Shown here: piece by piece, positions 28,538 through 36,920 of the stretch
Layout: each line of letters starts with the position of its first letter
How positions within the stretch are numbered: the stretch's first letter is position 1
From: an archaeon
GTDB lineage: Archaea > Nanobdellota > Nanobdellia > SCGC-AAA011-G17 > GW2011-AR18
DNA length: 39,973 bases
Reading direction: 5' to 3'
Assembly (NCBI GenBank): GCA_023245565.1
Contig: JAHFKB010000005.1
Coordinates: 1-39,973, forward strand
Notes under the pieces: model-generated
The model's database searches: none
What the model was told of the DNA's origin: nothing
Seen by the model: the letters and a program-made list of their open reading frames with translations, nothing else
Program-made: the position numbers and the translations under genes

Positions 28538-31108
28538 TTAACTACATTCAGAATGTCCGCAGTCTAGACATGTTGGAGAAGAACAACCATTTATGTATTC
28601 AACATTTGGAGAATAACATTTTGGACAGTGTTGTTGTTTTACTTCTATTTTTAAATCTGTTAATCTTATTTGTTCTTTATCTCCAACTTTTCCATTTTTT
28701 TCTAAGTGTCTTTTAAGAGCTAATGCAATTGCATGTGGTATTGATTCAATTCTATTAGGACCAAATCCTAGAGGACGATCTCCTTTAATTGAATTAAGAT
28801 GTTTAATTGCATTCTTTGGATCATATCCTGCTTGTATTGCTTTAGATAAAAATATTCCTAAAACAGAAGTTAAACCTGATAATTCTGTTCCTATAGGAGA
28901 GATTGAAGTAAATATTTTTGATGGGCCTTCTTTATCATGAACAATATTTATATGTAAAGGACCATTTCCTGTTTCAATCTCATAATAATCTGAAGAAACT
29001 CCTTTAGTAAAGTCTATGTCTTTTTTCTTAACTTCTTCTTTTTTTATTTGTACTGTTTTAGAAGAAGTAGACTGACTTAAATTTAAAACTTGAACTTCTT
29101 TACAACCATCTCTGTAAACAGTTACACCTTTACATCCTGCTTTGTAAGCATATAAATATGCTTCTTTAATATCTTCTACACTTACATTTTTAGACATGTT
29201 AATTGTTTTTGAAACAGCATTGTCTGTATTTCTTTGGAATCCTGCTTGATGATCAATATGTGTTCTCCAAGGAGTATCGTGAGATGATGTAAATATTCTT
29301 TGTATGTTTGTTGGAATTTCTTTTATTCCACGTACAGAGGAATGATTATCTGCAATTTTTTTTAGTAAAGTATTTTTATCTAATCCAAACCAATTATATT
29401 GTTCTGCTGTTTCTAAAAATGCAGGAACAACTTCATAATAAACATATTTTGGATCTGGTTCTTTTCCTTCTTTTAATGAATCAACTGCTTCTGCTTGAAA
29501 ACGTTTGTATGCAATTGCAAAGAAAGGCTCAATACCAGAACCTTGTAGGCCTGCTGTTATTGCAATAGTTCCAGTAGGAGCAATTGTTGTTCTTGCACAA
29601 TTTCTTGGACGTGCTACTTGTCCTCTAAAATATTCTCCTTTTTCATCATAAATACTATCTTTGAAATTATAGAAAACTCCTCTTTTTTCAGCTAGTTCTT
29701 CAGATGATTCTAGAGATTTAAGATTTATAAAACTCATAATTTCTTCTGCTAAAGTTATTGCTTCTTCTGAATCATAAGGTATTTCTAATTTAATTAACAT
29801 CTCTGCCCAACCCATGACTCCTAAACCTATACGTCTATTTCCTTTTGACATTTGTTCAATTTCTGGAAGAACATACATACTCATGTCAATTACATTATCT
29901 AAAAAATGTGTTGCTAATTTTGCTGTATATTCTAATTTTTGATAATCAACAACATATTTTGCATCTAATTTTTTTACATGATTAGAAAGATTAATACTTC
30001 CTAAAGTGCATGGTTCCCATGGAAGTAATGGTTGTTCACCGCAAGGATTTGTACTTTCTATTTGTCCTAATTTTGGTGTTGGGTTTGAATGTGTATTATT
30101 TATTCTATCAATAACAACAAAACCTGGATCTCCTGTTTCCCAAGCGCATTTTGCCATTAAATCAAACATTTCTTTTGCTTTTTCTCTACCTACAATTTTT
30201 TTTGATTTTGGACTTACTAATTCTATTTCAGAATCATTTTCAACTGCTTTGAAAAATTCTTCATCTAGAGCAACTGAAATATTAAAGTTTTGTAAAAAAC
30301 CTCTGTCTTTTGATTTAGATGTTATAAATTTTTTTATATCTGGGTGTTTGTAATACATAATACCCATATTTGCTCCTCTTCTTGTTCCACCTTGTCTTAC
30401 AACATCAGTAGATGTGTCAAAAATTCTAATAAAAGACATAGGACCTGAAGCTACTCCTTTTGTAGACTGTACTGGATCTCCTTCTGGTCTTACTTTAGAA
30501 AATGAGAAACCTGTTCCTCCACCAAATTGATGAATCATTGCCATTGCTGTTAGTGCATAATAAATTTCTTCAATAGAATCTCCTACTGGAAGAACAAAAC
30601 AAGCATGCAGGCCTTGTAGATCTCTACCTGCGTTCATTAAACAAGGAGAGTTTGGTAAAAAATCAAAATTAGATAACATATTGTAAATTTTTTCTTCTGT
30701 TTCCATTAATAATTTTGTAGCTCTTGAGTTTGTTTCAGCTAATTTTAACAAGTTTTGTTCAAATTTTTTAAAATTTGAAATTCTTTCATTTCTTTGCAAA
30801 CTTTTTAATTGAAATGATAATATGTGTGATTTTCTATCATCTTCAGAATTTAAAACTTCATATTTTATTCCATCTAAAAGTTGTTCTCTAGGAATTATTT
30901 CTTCATAATATAAATCAGCTAATGAAATATTTCTTGCAATTCTTCTTAACCATAATTCAACAGAATCTCCTCTTAAGTATTTATTTGCCATTACTTTAAG
31001 TTGATTTTCTGTAACTTTTACTTTTGGACCTTCTGAAGCTAATTCTTCAATTGATTTTAAAACTTCAAATGTAGAAACATGATCTTCTTTTTTTCTCTCA
31101 ATTTGCAT
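28538..31108 (-). CDS. nrdJ: Adenosylcobalamin-dependent (class II) ribonucleotide reductase
   Basis: An 856-residue enzyme that reduces ribonucleotides to deoxyribonucleotides with a B12 radical. Seen are NSPCLMNAG and GLHACFVLPVGDS (active-site disulfide Cys region), GGGTGFSFSKVRP, ESTNPCGEQPLLPWEPC (radical-chain Cys/Glu), and GTIAITAGLQGSGIEP. The C-terminal tail has CPKC and CLDCGHSEC cysteines for zinc and re-reduction. N-terminal ~75 residues are extra. A Shine-Dalgarno (AGGTGAG) precedes the ATG, 6 bp after the nrdR stop, so nrdR-nrdJ is an operon. Confidence 0.96.
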   Translation of the reverse strand: MQIERKKEDHVSTFEVLKSIEELASEGPKVKVTENQLKVMANKYLRGDSVELWLRRIARNISLADLYYEEIIPREQLLDGIKYEVLNSEDDRKSHILSFQLKSLQRNERISNFKKFEQNLLKLAETNSRATKLLMETEEKIYNMLSNFDFLPNSPCLMNAGRDLQGLHACFVLPVGDSIEEIYYALTAMAMIHQFGGGTGFSFSKVRPEGDPVQSTKGVASGPMSFIRIFDTSTDVVRQGGTRRGANMGIMYYKHPDIKKFITSKSKDRGFLQNFNISVALDEEFFKAVENDSEIELVSPKSKKIVGREKAKEMFDLMAKCAWETGDPGFVVIDRINNTHSNPTPKLGQIESTNPCGEQPLLPWEPCTLGSINLSNHVKKLDAKYVVDYQKLEYTAKLATHFLDNVIDMSMYVLPEIEQMSKGNRRIGLGVMGWAEMLIKLEIPYDSEEAITLAEEIMSFINLKSLESSEELAEKRGVFYNFKDSIYDEKGEYFRGQVARPRNCARTTIAPTGTIAITAGLQGSGIEPFFAIAYKRFQAEAVDSLKEGKEPDPKYVYYEVVPAFLETAEQYNWFGLDKNTLLKKIADNHSSVRGIKEIPTNIQRIFTSSHDTPWRTHIDHQAGFQRNTDNAVSKTINMSKNVSVEDIKEAYLYAYKAGCKGVTVYRDGCKEVQVLNLSQSTSSKTVQIKKEEVKKKDIDFTKGVSSDYYEIETGNGPLHINIVHDKEGPSKIFTSISPIGTELSGLTSVLGIFLSKAIQAGYDPKNAIKHLNSIKGDRPLGFGPNRIESIPHAIALALKRHLEKNGKVGDKEQIRLTDLKIEVKQQHCPKCYSPNVEYINGCSSPTCLDCGHSECS

Positions 31109-31114
31109 TCTTTC

Positions 31115-31567
31115 TCACCTATCCTTTTTTAATAATCCTTGAATTTCTTTTTTGAAATCTTCTATATCTGCAAATTCTCTGTAGACAGAAGCAAATCTTA
31201 TGTATGCAACTTTATCAAGCTGCTTTAATTGTTTTGCAACTTCTTCACCAAGATCTTTGCTTTGGATTTCATTATCTTCTGATGTTCTTAATTTTGATTC
31301 AATTTTATTTACTATGTTGTTTATTTTTTCTAAAGGTATTGGTAATTTTTCACATGCTCTTGAAATGCCTTTTTTAAGTTTTTCTTTACTAAATAATTCA
31401 CGTCTGCCATCTTTTTTTATAATATATATTTGCAATGATTCTGCGTTTTCGTATGTTGTGAATCTTTTTTCACATTTTAGGCATTCTCTACGCCTTCTTG
31501 TTACATCTTCACTTTCCCTAGAGTCTATAACTTTAGTTTCTGAGTGGCCACAAAATATACATTTCAT
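31115..31567 (-). CDS. nrdR: Transcriptional repressor NrdR
   Basis: A 150-residue repressor of ribonucleotide reductase genes. It starts MKCIFCGHSETKVIDSRES, the NrdR zinc ribbon (CxxC...CxxC with CLKCEKRFTTYE), followed by the ATP-cone domain (IIKKDGRRELFSKEKLKKGI) that senses dATP/ATP. NrdR is mostly bacterial; its presence here suggests transfer. The two NrdR boxes upstream and the adjacent nrdJ make its target obvious. Confidence 0.95.
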   Translation of the reverse strand: MKCIFCGHSETKVIDSRESEDVTRRRRECLKCEKRFTTYENAESLQIYIIKKDGRRELFSKEKLKKGISRACEKLPIPLEKINNIVNKIESKLRTSEDNEIQSKDLGEEVAKQLKQLDKVAYIRFASVYREFADIEDFKKEIQGLLKKDR

Positions 31568-31590
31568 TTGGTTTTGTTACCTTTGAGTAA

Positions 31591-31637
31591 ACACCATATA
31601 TTGTGTTTTTATTAGTGAAAACCACAAAATATAGTAT
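31591..31637. promoter_or_regulatory. Tandem NrdR boxes upstream of nrdR-nrdJ
   Basis: Box 1, ACACCATATATTGTGT (31591-31606), matches the known NrdR consensus ACACWATATATWGTGT at 15 of 16 positions. Box 2, CCACAAAATATAGTAT (31622-31637), matches at 13 of 16. Their starts are 31 bp apart, three helical turns, the usual spacing. A TATA-like CTATATAAAC (minus strand, around 31653-31663) lies upstream, so bound NrdR would cover the transcription start. A further 8 bp repeat AAACCACA/TGTGGTTT flanks the area. Confidence 0.85.
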
Positions 31638-31731
31638 ATATCTAAATGTGGTTTATATAGTTTTCTTAATTTGAGAATATGTTTCTATAAGTTTATACTA
31701 TTATAGATAGAATTGTAGTTAAAAGTTTTAA

Positions 31732-32211
31732 TTACTTCTTTAAATAAGTTAAAAAAGAATATGGAATGTCTTGTTCTAAATGCTCTTCTTTATCAACTAA
31801 ATTCCATTTAGTCAAATCTAATTCTGGAAAAAAAGTATCTCCATCATAATTTTTATGAACTCTTGTAAGTTCAATTATATTTGCTTTTGGTAAAAATAAT
31901 TCATAAACTGCTCTGCCGCCTGCAACATATGTATCTTGATCTTCTGCTAATTTTAATGCTTCTTCAATATTTCTTGCAACATATATTCCATCACTTGGTT
32001 GCATGGTGTTAGAGAGAATAATATTTTTTCTTTTTGGTAATGGTCTAAACTTTTCAGGAATTGATTCATAAGTTTTTCTTCCCATTATTACTGGATGATT
32101 TAATGTTAATTCTTTAAATCTTTTAAGATCTTGTGAAATACGCCAAGGAATTTGATTATTATTTCCAATAACATTATTCTCTGAAACAGCAACAATTATT
32201 GTTAAATCCAT
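31732..32211 (-). CDS. folA: Dihydrofolate reductase
   Basis: A 159-residue NADPH-dependent reductase that restores tetrahydrofolate after thymidylate synthesis. The motifs are standard: IIVAVSENNVIGNNNQIPW near the start, PVIMGRKTYESI, IILSNTM, and VAGGRAVYELFLP. It starts 4 bases after the thyA stop, so the two are co-expressed, and it resembles bacterial DHFR in length and sequence style. Confidence 0.95.
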   Translation of the reverse strand: MDLTIIVAVSENNVIGNNNQIPWRISQDLKRFKELTLNHPVIMGRKTYESIPEKFRPLPKRKNIILSNTMQPSDGIYVARNIEEALKLAEDQDTYVAGGRAVYELFLPKANIIELTRVHKNYDGDTFFPELDLTKWNLVDKEEHLEQDIPYSFLTYLKK

Positions 32212-32214
32212 TTT

Positions 32215-33303
32215 CTAAACCGCCATTTTTCTTTTTATTTGTGGATCATGATCATAATCTTCTAGAATAAAATCATCAATAGTTAATTTATCAAATGGTT
32301 TATCTGCAATCTCTAATCTTGGTAATTGTTTTGGAGTTCTTGATAATTGTTCGATAATTGCAGTAACATGATCATATCCTTCTTCTCCTATTGCTTCTGG
32401 AGGCAATAATTTATTTAAATCTTCTAAAACATTTAAATAATCTTGAAGTTCTTTTACACTTGAAACCATATCTTGGAATTTATTTAAATTTTCTTTATAC
32501 CATATTCCTCTTTTTCCAGTGCCACAGTAAAAATGTGAATCTCCAAAAGTATGTATTAATCTTCTTGGTTCAAGTTTTGTTTCCTGAGCAATAATTTGTG
32601 TAAGCATCGCATAACTTGCAATATTAAGTGGAACTCCTAAAAATTGGTCGCAACTTCTTTGATACATTTGTAAATCTAGAATATTTGAATCTGAATTAAC
32701 TTGAAAAAACATATGGCATGGTTCAAGAGCCATTCTTGATAAATCTCCTGGATTCCAAGCAGTTAGAACATTTTTTTTGCTGGTTGGTTTATTTTTTAAA
32801 ATTTCTATAAGTTTACTAAGCTGATCTACTTTAACAACTTCTCCATCTTTACCAACTGATTTCCAATTTCTCCATTGTGCTCCATAAACAGGACCTAAAT
32901 CTCCATATTTTTGTGCAAATTCAGAATCTTCTCTAATTCTTTGTTCATAATCTGCAACTGCTTTTTCCCAATCTGGAGAATATTTAACTAGTCCATCAGA
33001 AAAAATTCCTTCTCTTACTAAATTTTTATAATTGTGATTAAAACCATCTCTAGTCCATAGGGGAACTTTATTATCAACAAGATATTTTATGTTTGTTTCT
33101 CCTCTCATAAACCAAATAAGTTCATGAGTGATAGATTTTATAGCCATTTTTTTTGTTGTTAACAATGGAAATCCTTCTCTTAAATCATATTCATTTTGAT
33201 AACCAAATAAAGAAACAAGAGGAACTTCTTTACTTCCTCCTTTTACTAAAGTATATGGAGATGTTAAAATTGCTTTGCAATGATCTAGATATTGTTGCAC
33301 CAT
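32215..33303 (-). CDS. thyA: Thymidylate synthase (ThyA)
   Basis: A 362-residue methylene-THF-dependent dTMP synthase. The catalytic Cys lies in ALEPCHMFFQV (usual form PPCH). QRSCDQFLGVPLNIASYAMLTQIIAQ and FGDSHFYCG follow. The N-terminal part has FPLLTTKKMAIKSITHELIWFMRGETN. It is ~100 residues longer than the E. coli enzyme (264), because of insertions around WEKAVADYEQRIRED and a C-terminal region near LNKLLPPEAIGEEGYDH. TATA-like CTTTATAAAG is upstream. Confidence 0.95.
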   Translation of the reverse strand: MVQQYLDHCKAILTSPYTLVKGGSKEVPLVSLFGYQNEYDLREGFPLLTTKKMAIKSITHELIWFMRGETNIKYLVDNKVPLWTRDGFNHNYKNLVREGIFSDGLVKYSPDWEKAVADYEQRIREDSEFAQKYGDLGPVYGAQWRNWKSVGKDGEVVKVDQLSKLIEILKNKPTSKKNVLTAWNPGDLSRMALEPCHMFFQVNSDSNILDLQMYQRSCDQFLGVPLNIASYAMLTQIIAQETKLEPRRLIHTFGDSHFYCGTGKRGIWYKENLNKFQDMVSSVKELQDYLNVLEDLNKLLPPEAIGEEGYDHVTAIIEQLSRTPKQLPRLEIADKPFDKLTIDDFILEDYDHDPQIKRKMAV

Positions 33304-33357
33304 TTTCTAAAAAGCAATCTATTACTTTATAAAGATAATTATATAGTAAAATATATT

Positions 33358-33795
33358 CTATTGTAATATTTTAACTAAACCGAAAAATCCTTCTAATTTT
33401 TTCATTTCTTTTAATGTTTCATAAATGTCTTTTCTAAATACTTTATTATTTTCTGGATTAATAATTTCTAATATTGGATCATTAAAATTTTTTAAAAGAT
33501 AAATATGTGACTTTATTCCAATAATTCCTTCATATTTATTCATATCTCTTAATAATTCGTCTGGTTCATTAAATGGTGTTTCATTATACCAATAAAAAAA
33601 ATATTCAAATCCCCTAGATCTTAAAAAATTTTTAATAGTGTCATCATGAGGAAGAAAGCCTTTGTCTGAGGGTGTTAAATTATCTGCAATTTCTTTTTGA
33701 GATAAATTAATTTTATTATTATTAAAAATTGCTTGTAAAACAGAACAAATACAATAATTATTTCTTTCTTGTGGGATTAAATTATAAGATTTCAT
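33358..33795 (-). CDS. C39-like papain-fold peptidase/inactive homologue
   Basis: A 145-residue protein whose first residues LIPQERNNYCICSVLQAIF resemble the C39 active site Gln-x(5)-Cys (the oxyanion Gln and the nucleophile Cys). Later SHIYLLKNFNDPILEIINPENN resembles the His strand and the Asp/Asn turn (H...DP). It could be a peptidase, but it lacks a membrane or signal segment. It abuts the next gene (stop-start 33795/33796) in the dcd-thyA cluster. Assignment is moderate. Confidence 0.6.
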   Translation of the reverse strand: MKSYNLIPQERNNYCICSVLQAIFNNNKINLSQKEIADNLTPSDKGFLPHDDTIKNFLRSRGFEYFFYWYNETPFNEPDELLRDMNKYEGIIGIKSHIYLLKNFNDPILEIINPENNKVFRKDIYETLKEMKKLEGFFGLVKILQ

Positions 33796-34389
33796 TTAAT
33801 TTTGAACTTCTTTTTTTCCATCACTTGTAACTCTTCCACCTTGATGCTGACCTGAATAAGCTCTTTTAATATCACCAATTACTGGCTCATATTCAATATT
33901 AAACATTCTTGAACCTAATTCAAATTTAAAATCTTCTGTGCCTAAATTTTTTATTCCGAAAGCTAATTTTCCTTTATATCCTGGATCTGTTTTTGTTGCA
34001 TGAAAACTAACTGCTCCTCTTTGAAGAGAACTTCTTGGCCATATTTTAGGAATTAAAAATCCTTCAGGAAATGAATCATCATATTTTATTTTTTCAGCAG
34101 GAGCATGTATTGTTTCCATAGTTGTTACAAGAAAATAATCTCCAGGCTTCATTGTTATTAATTTATTACCTTCTTTTTCTATATCTCCAACTAATTCTAT
34201 TTTAGGAGAATATCTTTCTCTACTACTATTATCTGCTGCAAGAAAACTATCACCAATTATTTTATGTACTGCTCCAACTCTTAAATCAATTCCAGAACCT
34301 TCTGGATTTTCTAATTCTCTCTGAGCTAGGTCTTTTATAAGTTCATATTTTGTATTTAATTCTAATATTTTTAATGCTGAAATTTTCAT
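33796..34389 (-). CDS. dcd: dCTP deaminase/dUTPase family protein
   Basis: A 197-residue trimeric dUTPase-fold protein. The nucleotide-binding motifs are PEGSGIDLRVG (near residue 29), IWPRSSLQRGAVSF (motif 2-3), and TDPGYKGKLAFGIKNLG, followed by the C-terminal strand YSGQHQGGRVTS. It would make dUMP from dCTP or dUTP for ThyA. The Ser-Ser-Leu-Gln/Arg motif fits the dCTP-deaminase side of the family. Translation is coupled with the longer Dcd upstream. Confidence 0.85.
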   Translation of the reverse strand: MKISALKILELNTKYELIKDLAQRELENPEGSGIDLRVGAVHKIIGDSFLAADNSSRERYSPKIELVGDIEKEGNKLITMKPGDYFLVTTMETIHAPAEKIKYDDSFPEGFLIPKIWPRSSLQRGAVSFHATKTDPGYKGKLAFGIKNLGTEDFKFELGSRMFNIEYEPVIGDIKRAYSGQHQGGRVTSDGKKEVQN

Positions 34390-34399
34390 TTTTTCTCCT

Positions 34400-35524
34400 T
34401 TAATCTTTTTTAAATATACTTGGTAATATTGATCTTAAGTTATTGAAACTTGTGCTTTTAGTATCTTCGTATCTTCCTTGTGGTTCAGCCCACATCTTAT
34501 ATAAATTAAACCTAGCTAGGGGCTGGCCATCTTGGATTATTATTGGTACTTCTCTTGCTCTTATTTCAAAAACAATATGTGACTGCACATTTAAATCACT
34601 AAGATTATATCCATGTGTAGCATTAATTAATCCTGCATAATGAGTTTTCATATCTCCTAATTCTGGAGAATATTCATCAATTTCTGCAGCAACTATTGGA
34701 GGTAATTTTATATTTTCTTTAGAGTTAATCAAAACAAAATCTCCTGGATGTATTAATAAAGTTCCTTTACCTTCTACCATTCTAAGTTCTTCTTGATAAA
34801 ATTCTTCAGGATTGTAATAATCTTTTTTAGATAAATCAAGAGTTCTTCTATCTCTCTTTGCTACATAAGCTATTAATCCATTTTTTGGAATATTTGCTGT
34901 GAAAGTTAATTTTCCTGTTCTAACCATATAATCTCTTTCTTTTTCATCATATGATGGTCTTCCATTATCATCTGTTAATATTGGGTGTGTTTTTAATAAT
35001 AATTCTAGTTCTGATCCTGACATTGGTTGTGGATTGCCTTCATAAAACCTTATTTGTGGAATTGCTGTCTTTCCTGAATCAATTACTAATGGGAAACTTG
35101 TAGCGCAAATTTCTACATACATATTTCCAATATATCCATTATTTATATTATCAAAGTTTAATGTGCTATCTGTCAAACCTCTTAATGAAACTCCAATTCT
35201 TCCTCTGCCTGATTTATTAAATATTCTAGCACTTATACTTTTAGGTAAATTTAAAGATTCTACTAATTTAGTTGCATATTGCTGAAAACATTCTACATAA
35301 AATCTATCTTTTTTAGAATCACTATCAACAAAATCTCTTGAACTTAAAGCATCTTCAATTTTTTGTCCAGCAAGAGGAAGAAAACTTCCAAGTAATTTCC
35401 ATTTTTCAAGACCAATTCTTAAATCTAAACTACTAGTATTAACAAGTCCTTTATCAGCACCAATTATAACACTTTGATCAATTAATTCTTTTATTCTCCA
35501 GTCAGGTAATACACCACTTCTCAT
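34400..35524 (-). CDS. Two-domain 2'-deoxycytidine triphosphate deaminase (DCD)
   Basis: A 374-residue homologue of the long DCD enzymes. MRSGVLPDWRIKELI opens the protein as in the bacterial family. The first half has SSLDLRIG and FNKSGRGRIGVSLRGLTD (the Arg/Ser nucleotide site). The second half repeats the fold with HPGDFVLINSKEN and HYAGLINATHGYN. Tandem dCTP-deaminase folds occur in these proteins. It is first in a dcd-thyA-folA cluster. The promoter region 35525-35710 carries palindromes. Confidence 0.85.
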   Translation of the reverse strand: MRSGVLPDWRIKELIDQSVIIGADKGLVNTSSLDLRIGLEKWKLLGSFLPLAGQKIEDALSSRDFVDSDSKKDRFYVECFQQYATKLVESLNLPKSISARIFNKSGRGRIGVSLRGLTDSTLNFDNINNGYIGNMYVEICATSFPLVIDSGKTAIPQIRFYEGNPQPMSGSELELLLKTHPILTDDNGRPSYDEKERDYMVRTGKLTFTANIPKNGLIAYVAKRDRRTLDLSKKDYYNPEEFYQEELRMVEGKGTLLIHPGDFVLINSKENIKLPPIVAAEIDEYSPELGDMKTHYAGLINATHGYNLSDLNVQSHIVFEIRAREVPIIIQDGQPLARFNLYKMWAEPQGRYEDTKSTSFNNLRSILPSIFKKD

Positions 35525-35540
35525 AAAAAATAAAATCTGT

Positions 35541-35683
35541 TTAATCTTTTAAAGAATTATTGTTCTTTAATATGTATTTACTGATATTGTGCTTAATTCT
35601 AGAATTATATTTTATTATTTAAGACATATAATAATGTTTTCTTTTTAATCTCTTAAAGAATTATTGTAATTAAATATGTATTA
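35541..35683. promoter_or_regulatory. Palindrome and 104-bp-spaced direct repeat before DCD
   Basis: TTAAAGAA-TTATTG-TTCTTTAA (35549-35570) is a perfect 8 bp inverted repeat with spacer 6. The segment from 35541 recurs at 35645 as an imperfect ~39 bp direct repeat, in which the second half of the palindrome is lost. This lies 25-160 bp upstream of the DCD start (minus strand), so it could be an operator pair. The sequence is AT-rich, which limits certainty. Confidence 0.5.
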
Positions 35684-35710
35684 TCTAAAATTCCATTTTT
35701 AATAGTAATA

Positions 35711-36331
35711 TTATTTAGAATTTCTCATTGTTTGTAAAGAAATTAATAATTCATTTGGTTGAATATTTGCAAAACCAGTAACTTCTGAATAAGTTCTTAG
35801 AGAATCTCCTGGTAAAACATATTCTGTTAATGAAAAATGTGGTTTGTAACTTATCTTTCTTTCTGTTGCTGCAATTTTTTCATTTAGTGAATCTAAATCA
35901 ATTTCTGTTGTTGTTGTTGTTCTTGGAAAATATTTTATTAATTTTGTTTTTGCTTCTTTTCCTGTTAGATCTTTTATTATATCTCTATATGAAATAAGTT
36001 TAGAATATAATAAAAAATTAGCTAAATCTGGGCTTGTTTGAGCAAATCTATTATCTGGATCTATAACTACTTGTAAAAAAGGTGTTTCTAATCTAAAAGC
36101 TAAAGTTGGATCATCATCAAATGTTAAATCTAAATAATACATATCCCATAAATATAAATTTCCTTTTACTTTTTCTCTAGTTCTTAATCTATTTCCATTC
36201 ATATCTTCTGTATAAACTCTTGCTGTTTGTTTTATTGAATTAGAATTATGAAAAGAAAAACAAGCTTGCTCTAAAGTATCAAATAAAACTACTTTTCTAG
36301 GTTCAGCAGGGATTTCAGTTATTCCAAACAT
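35711..36331 (-). CDS. Unknown protein in ABCE1 cluster
   Basis: A 206-residue protein with beta-rich, charged sequence (LDLTFDDDPTLAFRLETPF, and a central TTTTTEIDLDSL). No signal or membrane segment is seen. No family is recognised. It is the third gene behind ABCE1 on the same strand, with gaps of 31 and 42 bp between the genes, so it may share its transcript. Confidence 0.55.
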   Translation of the reverse strand: MFGITEIPAEPRKVVLFDTLEQACFSFHNSNSIKQTARVYTEDMNGNRLRTREKVKGNLYLWDMYYLDLTFDDDPTLAFRLETPFLQVVIDPDNRFAQTSPDLANFLLYSKLISYRDIIKDLTGKEAKTKLIKYFPRTTTTTEIDLDSLNEKIAATERKISYKPHFSLTEYVLPGDSLRTYSEVTGFANIQPNELLISLQTMRNSK

Positions 36332-36373
36332 AATTATCCATCACTGTATAGTTATAAAGATATATAAGCTTTT

Positions 36374-36889
36374 TTAATCTAAATTAGAAAGTGCAGGCTT
36401 TAATTCAGACAAGTTTTCAACCACTATATTTTTAGTATTTTCATGTTGAGTAGCTATGAATCTTAATACTTCTAATTCTTGGTCATAAGTTTTTGTTTTA
36501 ATTAATCCATCAACTGAATTTTTTAGTAATTTTAATTCTTTTAATACATCTTTTAATTCAAATGGGTCTTCTTGTAATTCTTCTAAATTTGAGATTATTT
36601 TTCCAACTGATAGTTTTAATGAATCTTTTAATCCTTGTCTGCTAAATAATGATTCTTTTTTTGGTGCAACTAATGGCATACCTTTTCTTATAAAAATCAA
36701 AGCATCTTCATCTTGTGAATCTTTTCTTAATATTTCTTTTGCTTCATTAAATCTTTTTTGTCTTTCCATTACATAAGGTCTTAGAAATTTTTTATAGAGA
36801 TCTTCTAAATCTTTTTGTGCTTTTTCTAAACCATTAATTAAATTTCTATAATAATTTATTTGTCTTTCTTCTTCTGGTCTTTGTACCAT
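36374..36889 (-). CDS. Unknown coiled-coil protein downstream of ABCE1
   Basis: A 171-residue, strongly helical, charged protein. Heptad-like runs are seen near INGLEKAQKDLEDLYKKF and in LKELKLLKNSVDGLIKT. There are no cysteines. It follows the ABCE1 stop by 31 bp in the same direction. A structural or partner role is possible; nothing more specific can be supported. Confidence 0.55.
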   Translation of the reverse strand: MVQRPEEERQINYYRNLINGLEKAQKDLEDLYKKFLRPYVMERQKRFNEAKEILRKDSQDEDALIFIRKGMPLVAPKKESLFSRQGLKDSLKLSVGKIISNLEELQEDPFELKDVLKELKLLKNSVDGLIKTKTYDQELEVLRFIATQHENTKNIVVENLSELKPALSNLD

Positions 36890-36920
36890 ATAATCTTTAT
36901 ATTTTTTTAGTATATAAAGT

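Noticed and set aside
30006..30353. 115-codon frame antisense to nrdJ
   Set aside because: It covers conserved nrdJ codons on the other strand; composition is explained by the reverse of the enzyme. The same holds for antisense frames at 29308-29568, 31200-31586 and 32391-32594.
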